This document shows, piece after piece, positions 19,301 through 28,500 of a stretch of DNA of 64,000 nt. Source of the DNA: an uncultured Prevotellaceae bacterium (GTDB lineage: Bacteria > Bacteroidota > Bacteroidia > Bacteroidales > Bacteroidaceae); contig CACXYH010000002.1 in assembly GCA_902771785.1 (NCBI GenBank), positions 32,553 through 96,552 of the forward strand, written 5' to 3'. The notes under the pieces are model-generated. The model did not search any database. It had not been told where the DNA came from and worked only from the letters and a program-made list of their open reading frames with translations. The translations under genes were made by a program, and so were the position numbers. Position 1 is the first letter of the stretch, and every line of letters begins with the position of its first letter.

Positions 19301-19371
19301 GGCAGTGGCTGCGCCAGTGAAGACGCAACCACCATCGAAAAGAGTACCGATGAAATCAGTGTCTTTTTCAT
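16312..19371 (-). CDS. Beta-helix / TIM-barrel-like PUL protein (DUF6298-like)
   Basis: A signal peptide (ending SSLAQ) leads into about 450 residues that look like a pectate-lyase-type right-handed beta helix (GVFTLSQPLRISASGVVLRG, then repeated NGIYVASARDCWVRMVNF-type turns). The C-terminal part (about 575-1000) looks like a glycosidase barrel with GRHNSPWWNG, AQNYGLWYDRRRDDHERV, the IHSIGEEFTGPLHF segment (a candidate catalytic Glu pair) and IDIEQWFYHNK; I believe it matches DUF6298. At about residues 515-560 a 22-bp repeat array is translated in frame. The stop codon of the DUF3826 gene directly touches its start. As last gene of the pectin PUL it probably acts on pectin fragments in the periplasm or at the surface; specificity unknown. 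Confidence 0.78.
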   Translation of the reverse strand: MKKTLISSVLFSMVVASSLAQPLPLDYSYCGYRQSEVPIPSVMSVVYIEWKDGDNSERIQQAIDYVASLKPDKQTGLRGAVLLGEGVFTLSQPLRISASGVVLRGTSKQQTVLRKLGTDRGALLYLEGRNDRRITDTLSIADDYVKVGALKVSAALKAGDEVLVWRPSPAAWVKHLGCDTWGGGSRLGYWAWHAGDVDIRWDRTVMADGSLNAPITTALDARWGGAKVLRYVWPGRISDSGVENLTLESDYNRSLPMDEDHCWNGIYVASARDCWVRMVNFRHFAGSAVVVQPTGSRITVEDCISKEPVSELGGMRRRTFYTMGGQTLFQRCYSEYGINDFVAGPCAPGPNAFVGCDTKESLGFSGSTGQWASGLLFDGVNIDGNDLRFCNLELEKYGAGWNTANSTLWQSTASGIECYSPDSDAVCVAYGCWAQFQGNGIIEQANEHVNPWSIYQKQLSDRLGRDVAEQCRVLERKTGATSSPTIEEALQLAKEAWQPRLTMEQWIDSARLDAALTSTKGNFDVVKVPLRHRRSAASASSKCPFDTAEVPLQHGQSAASAPMEAAVKDGRLVDAASNTLLVGGRHNSPWWNGRLSSSAVRKATYALTRFVPGAEGRGLTDRIDSVVSEMAASHTLLYAQNYGLWYDRRRDDHERVRRKNGDVWGPFYEQPFARSGQGHAWDGLSRYDLTRLNSWYFARLNEFAAKGAGQGLLLMNQHYFQHNILEAGAHWVDCPWRTANNINHEEFLEPVPFTGDKRIFTAEQFYDVSNAKLRELHRQYILQSLDALKHHPNVIHSIGEEFTGPLHFVRFWLDCIAEWEQRNGQRVLVSLGVNKDVQDAVLQDPERSKVVDIIDIEQWFYHNKGLYAPEGGVNMAPRQYQRKIRTGSARFADVYRGVSEYRRQYPDKAVVYYAQKYPEMAWAVLMAGGSCPSLQVTDAAFLRSVAAMQPQKSATEGCYSMTSADAQLWYKDTAGPLSLSLPDQSTYILYKVDSSPVKLREVKGQTTIEGRGAFWLKKK
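17689..17822. repeat. Array C: six repeats phased at 22 bp, inside a coding sequence
   Basis: The GAAG that opens the core GAAGCGGCACTTC (variants GAAGGGGCACTT) begins at 17693, 17715, 17737, 17759, 17781 and 17803, exactly 22 bases apart; a partial copy follows at 17819. The core is a short palindrome. Because 22 is not a multiple of 3, the array is read through all three frames and gives a 22-residue protein period ((K/E)VPL-H--SAASA). No stop codon interrupts it. Confidence 0.92.
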
Positions 19372-20043
19372 TTATTTTGCTTGAGATTTCTGTTTTTCCG
19401 TACGTTTCTGCCACGCCTCGCGCTCCTTCTTCAGGTCGTAGCCACGAGCCGAAAGCCAGTTGTTGGTGCGGCCGCGATACTTGTCGAACCAGGCGTGCTT
19501 CTGCTTTGAGTCGCCGCCATCCATTGCGAACTCGCGTGCTTCCTTGAGCCATTGCAGCACCTGGGCACGCTCTTCGGCGGTGAGCGAGGGTATCATGTCG
19601 CACTGAGCCTTGTAGTCGCGCTGCAAGCGCCCATAGGTCATGCCGTCTTTCACGGCCTCAACACCTGCGGCATCGACGTATTGCAGCAGAGCAGTCTCCA
19701 GTTCAAAGTGATGCTTGTAGAGCTCGGCATCACGACGGGCGGCTGCCATCTCGCGGGCTTGGTCGCGCTGCTTGCCCTGCAAAGAGTCCTTGGCAAACTG
19801 CATGGCCTTGTCGTACTGCGAATGAATATCGTTCAAGAGGAAGTAGCGGTTGGCAATAATGTTGCGCACAGCTTCGGCTTTCCGTGCGTCGCTGATGCCC
19901 ATACCGTCGACAATCTTCTGTGCCCTACCCTTGATAGTCTCGACATAGGCAGGGTCCTGCCCGTCGGTCTTCAGCGCCACTTGTGCCTTTACGCTCATGG
20001 AGAGCAGCGACAACAGCGCTACACATAGAACTTTCTTCACCAT
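19372..20043 (-). CDS. DUF3826 exported protein
   Basis: The signal peptide ends at VKAQ. The 223-residue product is mostly helical and charged, with the NIIANRYFLLNDIHSQYD segment and the C-terminal KHAWFDKYRGRTNNWLSARGYDLKKE block that I associate with DUF3826, a family found next to pectin-lyase genes in Bacteroidota PULs. The biochemical role is unknown. It lies 4 bases after the pectate lyase gene and 0 bases before the beta-helix protein, so the three are clearly one translational unit. Confidence 0.85.
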   Translation of the reverse strand: MVKKVLCVALLSLLSMSVKAQVALKTDGQDPAYVETIKGRAQKIVDGMGISDARKAEAVRNIIANRYFLLNDIHSQYDKAMQFAKDSLQGKQRDQAREMAAARRDAELYKHHFELETALLQYVDAAGVEAVKDGMTYGRLQRDYKAQCDMIPSLTAEERAQVLQWLKEAREFAMDGGDSKQKHAWFDKYRGRTNNWLSARGYDLKKEREAWQKRTEKQKSQAK

Positions 20044-20047
20044 AACC

Positions 20048-21817
20048 TTACATGAGCTTGCCCTTAGCGGCCAGCGTGTCGTAGTTGTTGTTCATGTTGC
20101 GCCAGTCTACTTTACCCTGTGTAGGAATGGCGTTGATGTACTTCTCGATGTTGGTATAGCCGTCGCCATTGCAGTCTTTCACAGCGTCGCTGGCATCGTT
20201 GGGATTCAGTCCGTTGGCCAACTCCCACTCATCGGGCATGCCATCCATGTCGCTGTCCTTGTAGGGCTGCCAGTCGCGATACACGGGATAGCCGCCCATC
20301 TGGCGCGGATCGGTGATGATGCCCTGCTTATAAGAATCGAGCGGCAGTCGACGATACTTGAAGTAGCCCTGCTCGTCCTGCGACTTGGGGCTCAGTCCCC
20401 ACATGTCGCCATAGGGATTCTGCTTGACACCGGTCTTCTTCTCAAGCTTGGCCAACTCCTTCTCGTAGTCGGGAACAAAATAAGGCTTGCCCGTGCGCAC
20501 TTCCTCGCAGATGCGCTGGTCGACGATGTCGCGGCAGGGAACCGTGGCACCGGCGTTCTGCAACACCCAGTCGAAGGCCTTGTCGGCACCCATGATGCTG
20601 ACGAAAGGCATTTCGAAAGGCTCATTGCTACGCATCAAAGCCAGCTCGGTAGCGTCCATCTCGCCGTCCTTGTCGGCAGTCTGAATGCCGCCTTTCCAGT
20701 TGTCCTTCGTGATTTCGGGATAGCCTTCCATGACGTTGCCCACGGCATAGATACGGCCAAACTGCTTGAAGGGGAACAGTCCCTGCGAGCGGCTCTCGCT
20801 CTTGATGATGCGATGACCCACGGGAGTATCCTTCGGAGTGAGCGGACCGGGCTTGTAGTAGTTGTTGATGAAGTTCGACATGGTGGAGTATTCACCGCCA
20901 TCAGCCGTACGATGCACCCAGTTATAGACCACATTATTAATATAGTTGAACACGCCGCCCCAGCCAATTGACGGGTTGCGGCCGGTGTTGTCGGCCCACA
21001 GATTGCGCATGAAGGTGGTGTTCTCGCCACCGATAGTCGAGCCGAAAGCATGGTTCCACGTGTCGAGCGCCTTGGCCGAGATGGTGTTCTGAATGGTAAC
21101 ATTGACCGTAGGCGACTTGCGTTTGTCCTTGCCATCATGCAAATCGAACATGTGTCGATAGAACGAAATGTTCTCGTCAAGGCCCCATTCACACGAGCAG
21201 TGGTCAATCATAATGTTGCCCACAGGGTTTCCACCGAACGAATCCTCACGGTTCATCACGTTCGTTTCGCCGCGACGGAAGCGCATGTGGCGAACGATTA
21301 CGTCGTGAGTATCGACCTGGAACGATTCTCCTGCAATAATCACACCGTCGCCAGGAGCCGTCTGACCGGCAATGGTAATGTAGGGAGCACGCACATAGAT
21401 AGGCGATTTGAGGCGGATGATGCCGCTCACGTTGAACACTACAATGCGGGCACCGCCCTGTTCACAAGCCCAACGGAACGAGCCGGGGCCGTCATCGTTG
21501 AGGTTTGTCACCGTAAGCACCTTGCCGCCACGGCCTCCAAAGGTGAACATGCCACCACCCTCGGCACCGGGGAAGGCGGGAATTTTGGCCTGACGAAGGT
21601 CGTAGGGACGCGATGCCCAGGGCACGTAAGGACGACCTTCCTTGGCTTCTTTCACCACTATGGGGAAGGCTGCCTGCCATGCAGAGTCGGCATGAGCCTC
21701 CCAGCTCTTTTTCATTGAAGCGATTTTCTCGGCAGCTTCACTCGTCAGCTGCGGATACTGAGCACTGGCCGACATCGTTGTCAGCACCATCACAGCAAGA
21801 ATAGTAAGTCTCTTCAT
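20048..21817 (-). CDS. Pectate lyase, PL1 family, with calcium-binding C-terminus
   Basis: Exported (signal peptide ending ASAQ), 589 residues. The PL1 right-handed beta helix starts at about residue 75 with FPGAEGGGMFTFGGRGG and includes TNLNDDGPGSFRWACE, AGQTAPGDGVIIAGE, the calcium-site IMIDHCSCEWGLDE and the NTISAKALDTWNHAFGS segment. The last 60 residues carry acidic DSDMDGMPDEWE and DCNGDGYTNIEKY motifs like thrombospondin type 3 / EF-type calcium loops. It should cleave polygalacturonate by beta-elimination. This is the only recognised backbone-cleaving enzyme of the locus, and fixes its substrate class as pectin. It starts a sub-operon with the DUF3826 and beta-helix genes, behind a terminator. 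Confidence 0.92.
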   Translation of the reverse strand: MKRLTILAVMVLTTMSASAQYPQLTSEAAEKIASMKKSWEAHADSAWQAAFPIVVKEAKEGRPYVPWASRPYDLRQAKIPAFPGAEGGGMFTFGGRGGKVLTVTNLNDDGPGSFRWACEQGGARIVVFNVSGIIRLKSPIYVRAPYITIAGQTAPGDGVIIAGESFQVDTHDVIVRHMRFRRGETNVMNREDSFGGNPVGNIMIDHCSCEWGLDENISFYRHMFDLHDGKDKRKSPTVNVTIQNTISAKALDTWNHAFGSTIGGENTTFMRNLWADNTGRNPSIGWGGVFNYINNVVYNWVHRTADGGEYSTMSNFINNYYKPGPLTPKDTPVGHRIIKSESRSQGLFPFKQFGRIYAVGNVMEGYPEITKDNWKGGIQTADKDGEMDATELALMRSNEPFEMPFVSIMGADKAFDWVLQNAGATVPCRDIVDQRICEEVRTGKPYFVPDYEKELAKLEKKTGVKQNPYGDMWGLSPKSQDEQGYFKYRRLPLDSYKQGIITDPRQMGGYPVYRDWQPYKDSDMDGMPDEWELANGLNPNDASDAVKDCNGDGYTNIEKYINAIPTQGKVDWRNMNNNYDTLAAKGKLM

Positions 21818-21931
21818 ATACTGCTTAATGTTGGTTTGTTTTAGTTACTATTTGACTGATAATAGGACGAATCGTCAAATAGCATGTACTCATAAGCAAC
21901 ATTTTTTAAGTTTCACTCCCACGCAGGTACG

Positions 21932-21969
21932 AAAAAAAAGGCAGATGTCCCAAAGGACACCTGCCTTTA
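21932..21969 (-). terminator. Terminator after the DUF4957 gene
   Basis: On the minus strand, AAAGGCAGGTGTCC pairs with GGGACATCTGCCTTT and is followed by eight Ts. It separates the DUF4957 gene from the lyase gene 115 bases further on. Confidence 0.9.
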
Positions 21970-21992
21970 ATCCATATGCTATTCAGCGGAGA

Positions 21993-23051
21993 TTACTTCA
22001 GCCAACGGGGGTCACCGGCCATCGTGCTGCTCTGCTTGAAGCCATCAGTCAGGAAGTCACCGAACTCAACAACACCCTGGAAGCTGTTGACAACGGGCTC
22101 GTTGGCATCGCCAGTGCTCTCAGCATCTGAGCTGTCAACCAGCTCGTCGTTCTCCATGAACTGGAATGCATTGCCTTCAACAGTCCAAGTGGGATTAGTA
22201 CCAGCCTGGCCACCGTTAATACCTCTGACGGTCTGACCCTTCTTACCGCAGTCAACGAAGATACAGTTCTTCAGCGTGTAGGCCAGCCACTTCTGGTTGC
22301 TCTGACGATGAGAGAAGAAGTTCTTGTTCATAGCGAAATCAACGATGGTGCTGCTGAGGAAGTTGAAGCTCTGAGTTGCATTCTCATCAAGCTCAGTAAT
22401 CTTCTGACCTCCCTGGCTGCTGTACATCGCCTTAGAAGTAGCAGGAATAGCGAAGAGCGTTGAATTAGAAACTGTCAGGTTCTGAGCAGCGCTACCCTTC
22501 GTGAAGTCGAATACGGTAATATCTTCAGTAACGTTGATGACAGAGTTGTTGATGGTGAAATTCTTAATCAGATAGTGCTTACCGGCGCTGTAGAAGAGAG
22601 CCTTGTCAAGTGAAGAAACCTGAACATTATCGAAAGTAATGTCCTTGATGTAAACAGCGGTCTGACCCTCAGCGAGCTCAGCAGCAGCAAGCTGTACGAG
22701 CGGGTTGTTCAGGCCATCCTCAACCATGAAGTTTACATTCTCTGCAACGAAGTCGGAAGAAATAACGAAACCGGCCTCTTCACCCAGAACGATAGTGGCG
22801 GGAGCCTCTGCATTACCCACAAGCTTCAGGCTGCCAGGGACATTAACCAACTGGTTCAGTTCGATAGAAGCGCCGTAGCCAAGCTCAACAGTGCCACCCT
22901 TTTCGATAGCTGCAGTCAGGGCCTCAGGAGTATAAACACCCTCGTCGACTACACGGGGAATGGCATTGTCCTCGCTGAATTCGCACGATGTAAAAGAAAG
23001 AGCGAGTGCCATAGCGGCAGCACAACTCATCAAGAAATTAATCTTTTTCAT
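21993..23051 (-). CDS. DUF4957-type PUL surface lipoprotein
   Basis: A lipoprotein signal (lipobox SFTSC, cysteine at 23) leads into a beta-helix-like array: strands with ITFDNVQVSSLDKALFYS, KNFTINNSVINV and FLSSTIVDFAMNKNFFSH. The 352 residues end with GDPRWLK, the same ending as the DUF5123 protein of this locus (GDPRWYE). DUF4957/DUF5123 proteins accompany SusC/SusD in pectin PULs and are thought to be surface glycan binders in place of SusE/F; that role is inferred. It has its own promoter and terminator, so it can be expressed independently of its neighbours. Confidence 0.85.
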   Translation of the reverse strand: MKKINFLMSCAAAMALALSFTSCEFSEDNAIPRVVDEGVYTPEALTAAIEKGGTVELGYGASIELNQLVNVPGSLKLVGNAEAPATIVLGEEAGFVISSDFVAENVNFMVEDGLNNPLVQLAAAELAEGQTAVYIKDITFDNVQVSSLDKALFYSAGKHYLIKNFTINNSVINVTEDITVFDFTKGSAAQNLTVSNSTLFAIPATSKAMYSSQGGQKITELDENATQSFNFLSSTIVDFAMNKNFFSHRQSNQKWLAYTLKNCIFVDCGKKGQTVRGINGGQAGTNPTWTVEGNAFQFMENDELVDSSDAESTGDANEPVVNSFQGVVEFGDFLTDGFKQSSTMAGDPRWLK

Positions 23052-23109
23052 AATTCTTTTGCTTTAGTTGTTATTAGTATTTTAGAAAATTATATTCATA
23101 TAGCGACTG

Positions 23110-23141
23110 CAAAGATAACAATCTTTTGCAAAAAGACCAAA
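23110..23141 (-). promoter_or_regulatory. Promoter of the DUF4957 gene
   Basis: Minus strand: TTTG, 20 bases, TATCTTTG, an exact consensus, located between the susD terminator and the DUF4957 start codon. Confidence 0.78.
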
Positions 23142-23202
23142 CTTTTCTCGCGTTTTTTGTCTTTTTTGTCTAAATCTTTCCTTATTTGATATCATTACAA
23201 AC

Positions 23203-23233
23203 AAAAAAGTGGGCAGGGCACTGCCCTACCCAC
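23203..23233 (-). terminator. Terminator after susD
   Basis: Minus strand: a GTGGGTAGGGCA / TGCCCTGCCCAC stem followed by six Ts, 20 bases after the susD stop. Confidence 0.9.
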
Positions 23234-23253
23234 GTTATGATGAATGACGGAAA

Positions 23254-25470
23254 CTACTCTACAGCCAAGGGGTCGAAAGTTCCGTTATCGCCATTGTTCT
23301 CGTAGTCTTCCCATCCGATAGTCTGCTCCAAAGTCTTGTTGCTGCTCTGAATGCCAGAAGAGAAGCCGATGAAATAGTAGCGAGGCAGGAAGTTCATGTA
23401 AAGGGCCATGTGATTCGAATCATAGCTATCGCCCTTCTGAGTGCGACGCACAAGATGGGTATCGTACCAATCCTTCAGCACAGCCGTCTGCTCAGACAGG
23501 TTGTTTGTACGATAGTCGAGTGGTGCGCAACGCGTTTCGTTCTTCAAGGGGTCGCTGTCGAGTGTAGTGCTTCCTACGTCAAAGGCATCGGCAGTACGCC
23601 AAATCACGTTCTCGCGACGCTGGCCGTTCAGCGGGGTGAAGCCTAACCACGTGCAGGTGTTACCACCCCATCCGGTGAGTTTCCACGAAGCAGGAGCACC
23701 CGTTATCTTGTCGAAATTAGCACCGCCATCATAGAGCAACCAGCGACGGCAGTCGTCGAAGCGCTTGCCCTCATAGGCCAGCTCTATCTGACGCTCGTAG
23801 AGAATGGCCGACATACAAGCAGCCTGGTCTGAGGTCAGATTGGCCTGCAAGCCATAGTTATTGTCGGCGGTATAGCCCACGCGAGCACGAATCTTCTGCA
23901 ACTGCTCTACTGCCTCATCAAGGTGACCGGCACCGCAAGCGGCCTCAGCAAAGTTGAGCAGCACCTCGGCATAGCGCAGTTCAATATAAGGAGCGGCCGA
24001 CATGACAAATCCACCATTTTTCGACTCGCTGCTCCAGGCATAGAGCGGACTGCGGTTCACGTCGTAGTCATCAGACTTCTTGCGCACATAAAGGCCTGTA
24101 TTATTCTTCAGCAGATTGTCGGCAGCATAGCTCTCGCTGCTCTCCACATTGCCCTGGTCATCGGTACTGGTGAACCACACATAGTTCCAGAGTGCATAGT
24201 TGGTGCCCTTGTCGTAGCTGGGGTTGTCGGGGTCAGAAACAGTGGGGTCTCCACTATAAGCCCAACGGCAGCCAGGGAAGGCAAACGTGCGATAGAAGCG
24301 CGGGTCGCGAGCCACAAAGGGATGCTCGGCATCATAGATAGAATCACTATCTACCAACTTCGTATAAGTGTTGGCAGTAGCAGGAATCTTACCATCAGCC
24401 ATGGGGAACATATCCATGAGCATGGCTGAAGCACGCTTACCAGAGCCAGTTGTGTTCTTAGGACGTATGCCACGCTCCCAACCATTGTTCTTCGAAATAT
24501 CGGTACCCTCAGCATGAGTGTTGAACAGCGTCACGAAAACTGCCTCAGGATTGCGGCCAGACTGCAAGAACTGCAAGGCGAAGTCGCTGCCATTGACATT
24601 GCTATTGGTGCTGAAGAGACCATAACCGCAAGCGTTAATCGAGTCGAGCTCTGCTTTCATCTGCGTATAAGCTTTGTTCCAACGCTCTGCATCATTACCG
24701 CGATTGCAGATAGGAGAAGCCCAGAACAGCAGGACACGGCCTTTCAGGGCAAGGGCTGTTCCCGTTGTGACGCGGCCCCAATTATCACTTTGAGCCCAAC
24801 CGCCATTCGTCGTGAAGGGTGCAAGCTTGGTGGCAGCCTTGTCAAGGTCGCTCAAAATGAATTCAATACACTTCTGAGTGGTAGAGCGAGGCACTACGGC
24901 TCCCTCCACAGGCTCTTGCGGTTCGGTGATGATGGGCACGCCACCATACCACTTCACCATATTGAAAAAGCACCATGCCCGCAGGAAGTATGCCTGTCCG
25001 GCCAGTTCATCCTTTTCTTCTTGCGGCAGCGAACTGTTCTCGATGCCATTGATAACGTCGTTAATGTTGCGAATGCGACCCCAGTTAGATTCCTGGATGT
25101 TGTTGGTCTGTCCCTGGAAGAAATCGGGAATACCATTGCCACCGCTCATGACGGTCATCTCAGCCTGCGGATCGGTGAAAGAAGTGAAGCCGGTATATTC
25201 CTCGGTGTTCTGCGACTGGCTATCGGCAGAACCCGTCGACACAGCTTTCCAAGGCCCAGAAGGATTGTCAGGGCTTGTGTTAGGATTAGGCATAGCCCAA
25301 CTGTAGATGTCGCTCAGACGAGCCCGAGAGCCTTCGTAATAGTTGTAGGTATCAGTATTCACGTTGTCGTAGTTCTTCTTTTCTTCAAGGAAAGTATCGC
25401 TACAGGCTGTGAACATCATGGCAGCAACAAGCCCCATACCCATATATTTAATCGATGTTTTCATAATCAT
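23254..25470 (-). CDS. SusD/RagB-family surface glycan-binding lipoprotein
   Basis: The lipobox MFTAC (cysteine at about 23) and the following acidic DTFLEEKKNYDN are typical for SusD proteins. The SusD TPR core is visible in the AYFLRAWCFFNMVKWYGGVPIITEP segment (the family hallmark), CIEFILSDLDKA, TGTALALKGRVLLFWASP and the late ELRYAEVLLNFAEAAC and ILYERQIELAYEGKRFDD blocks. At 738 residues it belongs to the long SusD group. Either ATG at 25470 or 25464 may be used. It sits 37 bases downstream of susC, with which it forms the outer-membrane import complex for pectin oligosaccharides. Confidence 0.95.
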   Translation of the reverse strand: MIMKTSIKYMGMGLVAAMMFTACSDTFLEEKKNYDNVNTDTYNYYEGSRARLSDIYSWAMPNPNTSPDNPSGPWKAVSTGSADSQSQNTEEYTGFTSFTDPQAEMTVMSGGNGIPDFFQGQTNNIQESNWGRIRNINDVINGIENSSLPQEEKDELAGQAYFLRAWCFFNMVKWYGGVPIITEPQEPVEGAVVPRSTTQKCIEFILSDLDKAATKLAPFTTNGGWAQSDNWGRVTTGTALALKGRVLLFWASPICNRGNDAERWNKAYTQMKAELDSINACGYGLFSTNSNVNGSDFALQFLQSGRNPEAVFVTLFNTHAEGTDISKNNGWERGIRPKNTTGSGKRASAMLMDMFPMADGKIPATANTYTKLVDSDSIYDAEHPFVARDPRFYRTFAFPGCRWAYSGDPTVSDPDNPSYDKGTNYALWNYVWFTSTDDQGNVESSESYAADNLLKNNTGLYVRKKSDDYDVNRSPLYAWSSESKNGGFVMSAAPYIELRYAEVLLNFAEAACGAGHLDEAVEQLQKIRARVGYTADNNYGLQANLTSDQAACMSAILYERQIELAYEGKRFDDCRRWLLYDGGANFDKITGAPASWKLTGWGGNTCTWLGFTPLNGQRRENVIWRTADAFDVGSTTLDSDPLKNETRCAPLDYRTNNLSEQTAVLKDWYDTHLVRRTQKGDSYDSNHMALYMNFLPRYYFIGFSSGIQSSNKTLEQTIGWEDYENNGDNGTFDPLAVE

Positions 25471-25507
25471 AAGTCTTTTATCCGTTGATGATTGTCGTGT
25501 GATGTGT

Positions 25508-28500
25508 TTAGAATGAGAGGTTCAAGCCCACCGTCCACTTGCGCAGGGCGGGATAGCTTCCGTAACCGCTCCATGTAGCCATGAAGTTGTCGGGATAGGG
25601 ATTGTAGAAGTCAATCAGGTTCTGTCCCGTAATGTTGATGCGTGCACTCTGTACACCCAGCTTCTTGGTAATCTCGCTGGGAATGCGATAGGCAAGCGTC
25701 AGACGATTCAGACGCACACGGGCTGCACTGACTCTCCAGAAGGTCGATGCAATAGCATTGACGCTGCTGTAAGCCAGGTTAGGATATTTGGCCTCCTGAT
25801 TCTTTGATACGACAACGTTGCCGGCACCATCGCGAATATCTTCGTAGACATACATATCGTCGGGGTTCCAGAAAGCAGGCATGTTGGTAAACTCAATGCC
25901 ACTGCCCGGCTTCAGGGCCGATGTAGGCAGAACGGTATAGCCGCCCCAGCTACCACTAATCTGTCCCTGCAGCGACAAGCCCTTCCACTCAATGCCAAAG
26001 TTGGTAGTCACACCGTAGCGATTGCTATGGTCGGAGATGCGCACCTGGTCATCGTCTTCGTTGACAATGCCGTCAGGACCTTCATAGGTACCGTCGGTAA
26101 GCTGTTTGCCACGCACATCTTTATAGATAAGCATACCCGGACGAACCTGGTCTTTCGACTTACCCAGATAAGAAGTGATGTTATACTGGTCAAAGTATTC
26201 TTCGATGTCCTGGAACGAACGGAACATGCCGATGCACTGGAGTGCCCACGTTCCGTTGTCGGAACTTCCGTTAGGCTTCACAGCACGATAGATGAACTGG
26301 TTGGGCCAGTCGCGCTCTATAATCTTGTCGTCGCTCCATCCGGTGTTGATGCCAATGTGGTACTTGATGTCCTCACCAATACGGTCGCGCCAAGTGAGGC
26401 CCAGCTCAAAGCCGTAGCTATCCATCTCACCCTTGTTGAGCGCTGCCGACTGTGTACCGACAGTGGCAGGAATAGACTGGTTATAGTTAATCAGCATCTC
26501 GCGGTCGAAGTTACGATACAGGTCGAGGTTTGCATTGAGTCGCTTGTTGAAGAAGCTCATATCGAAACCGATGTTGGTTTTGTACGACTTGTCCCAGTGC
26601 ACTTCGCGATTGACGGCCGAATTATTCTTATTAATGGTGATGCGGTTGCCAGAGTTCTGGTTGGTACCTTCGCCGAAGACCATACCGCGGTTGGCGTCCT
26701 GAGCATAGACCTGCATCCACTGCCATGCAGCAGTATTATCGCGGCCCGTGAGACCGAACGATGCACGGATCTTAAAGAAGTCGACCCAGGGGAATGCTTT
26801 CTGGAACCAGTCTTCCTCAGACATTGCCCAACCAGCACTCACCGAGGGGAAGTAGCCCCACATGTTCTCGGGTGCGAACTTCGTAGAAGCATCAGCACGA
26901 AGCAGGAACTCGAACAGGTACTTATTAGCATAGGCGTAGTTGATACGTCCGATATAGGAGAGTGAACCGGCCTCACTGCGTGTGAATGTCGTGGTCTTTG
27001 AGTCACCGACTGCCGAGTTCGACTGATGGGTTGTGAAAGCATAGGGCTGGTCGACATAGCCATAGAGATACTCCATCTCGGTTTCAGATTTCTCGATTGA
27101 GAAGAGTCCGTTCAGATGGTGCATACCGAAGTCGCGGCTATAGTTGACGGTGAAGTTTATCTGATAGTTGTCGGTGCGAGGCATGTTACGCGACAAGTAG
27201 CTGAGCGAGCCATTGGCACGTGTCAAGGCACGGAAGTTGCTATCGTCGAGCAGTGCGTCGTAGTCGGTTCCTGCCACAGGTGTGTAGAGGTGGCTGCCAC
27301 TACCTGAACGGTTCACCATGCGGTAGATTGTATAGTCAGATGCATACTCGTTGGACTTTTGAGTGTTAATGCTCTTGGCATAGATGAATTTCAGTTTCAG
27401 TCCTTTCAAGGCTTTACTCCATCCGAAGTCGTATTCCAAGCTACCGTTGATGGTCATGTTGGCAGTCATCGTCTTCCTGTAGTCGCCATTGTTCTGCAAC
27501 ACACTGAAGGGATACTCCTGACTGTCGTCGGTCTTGGTGCCGCTAATACCATAGTAAGCAATGTCGTAGCCACCTACCTGTTCGGGCAAATAGCGCGGAC
27601 GGGTGAGCAATGTGCGATAGTCATTCTCATCGTTTGAACCGCCAACCTTGACATTCGGTTTCTCCTGTGAACCGTAGTCACCACTTACGTTCAAGTTGGC
27701 ACTCAGGAAGTTGGTCACCTTCACATCGATGCCGGCACGATAGTTCCAACGATCGTAGTCGAGTCTACCCAGGTTTCCGTCCTGCGTGAAATAGCTGATG
27801 CCAGCAAAATAGCTCACCTTGTCAGTAGCACCGCTCACGTTGACGCCATGCTTCTGGGTGATGGCGGTCTCCCAGTACTTGTCGAGCAGGTCGTAGTTCA
27901 AGCTCTTCATAGCTTCAAGCTCGTCGAGCTGATAGAGTCCGGTGGTGTGGTTGAGAGAGGTGTTGCGGGGGTCGGCAGCAGCGACAGCATTGTAAAGGCG
28001 GCCATAGTCGTAGGCCGAGAGCATGTCGGGACGTGTGGCCTCATCGGCAAAACCGAACGTACCGCTGTAAGAGATACGGGGCTGTCCGAGCTTACCTTTC
28101 TTCGTTGTGACGAGGATTACACCGTTAGCAGCACGTGCGCCGTAGACAGCTGCAGCAGCATCCTTCAGTACTGAAATGCTCTCAATTTCGTTGGGATCCA
28201 AGTTGTTGAAAGCCTCAGCACCCAGGTTTTGCTGTCCGTTGCCCACCTTAATGTCATTAGGATAGATGTAGCCGTCGATGACGAAGAGAGGCTCTTGAGC
28301 CGTACTACCTACTGCCGAGACACCGCTGGCATCGCGAATGTAGAGAGAAGCACGGGTACCGGGTCGTGCCTGTCCGCCCGATACGCTCAGACCGGGGACA
28401 AGACCACGCAGTGTGCTAGCCAGGTCGCCGCTCGAGATGTCAAGCACATCGTCCATGGGAACGGTAGCAACAGAACCCGTCAGATGTGACTTCTTCTGCG

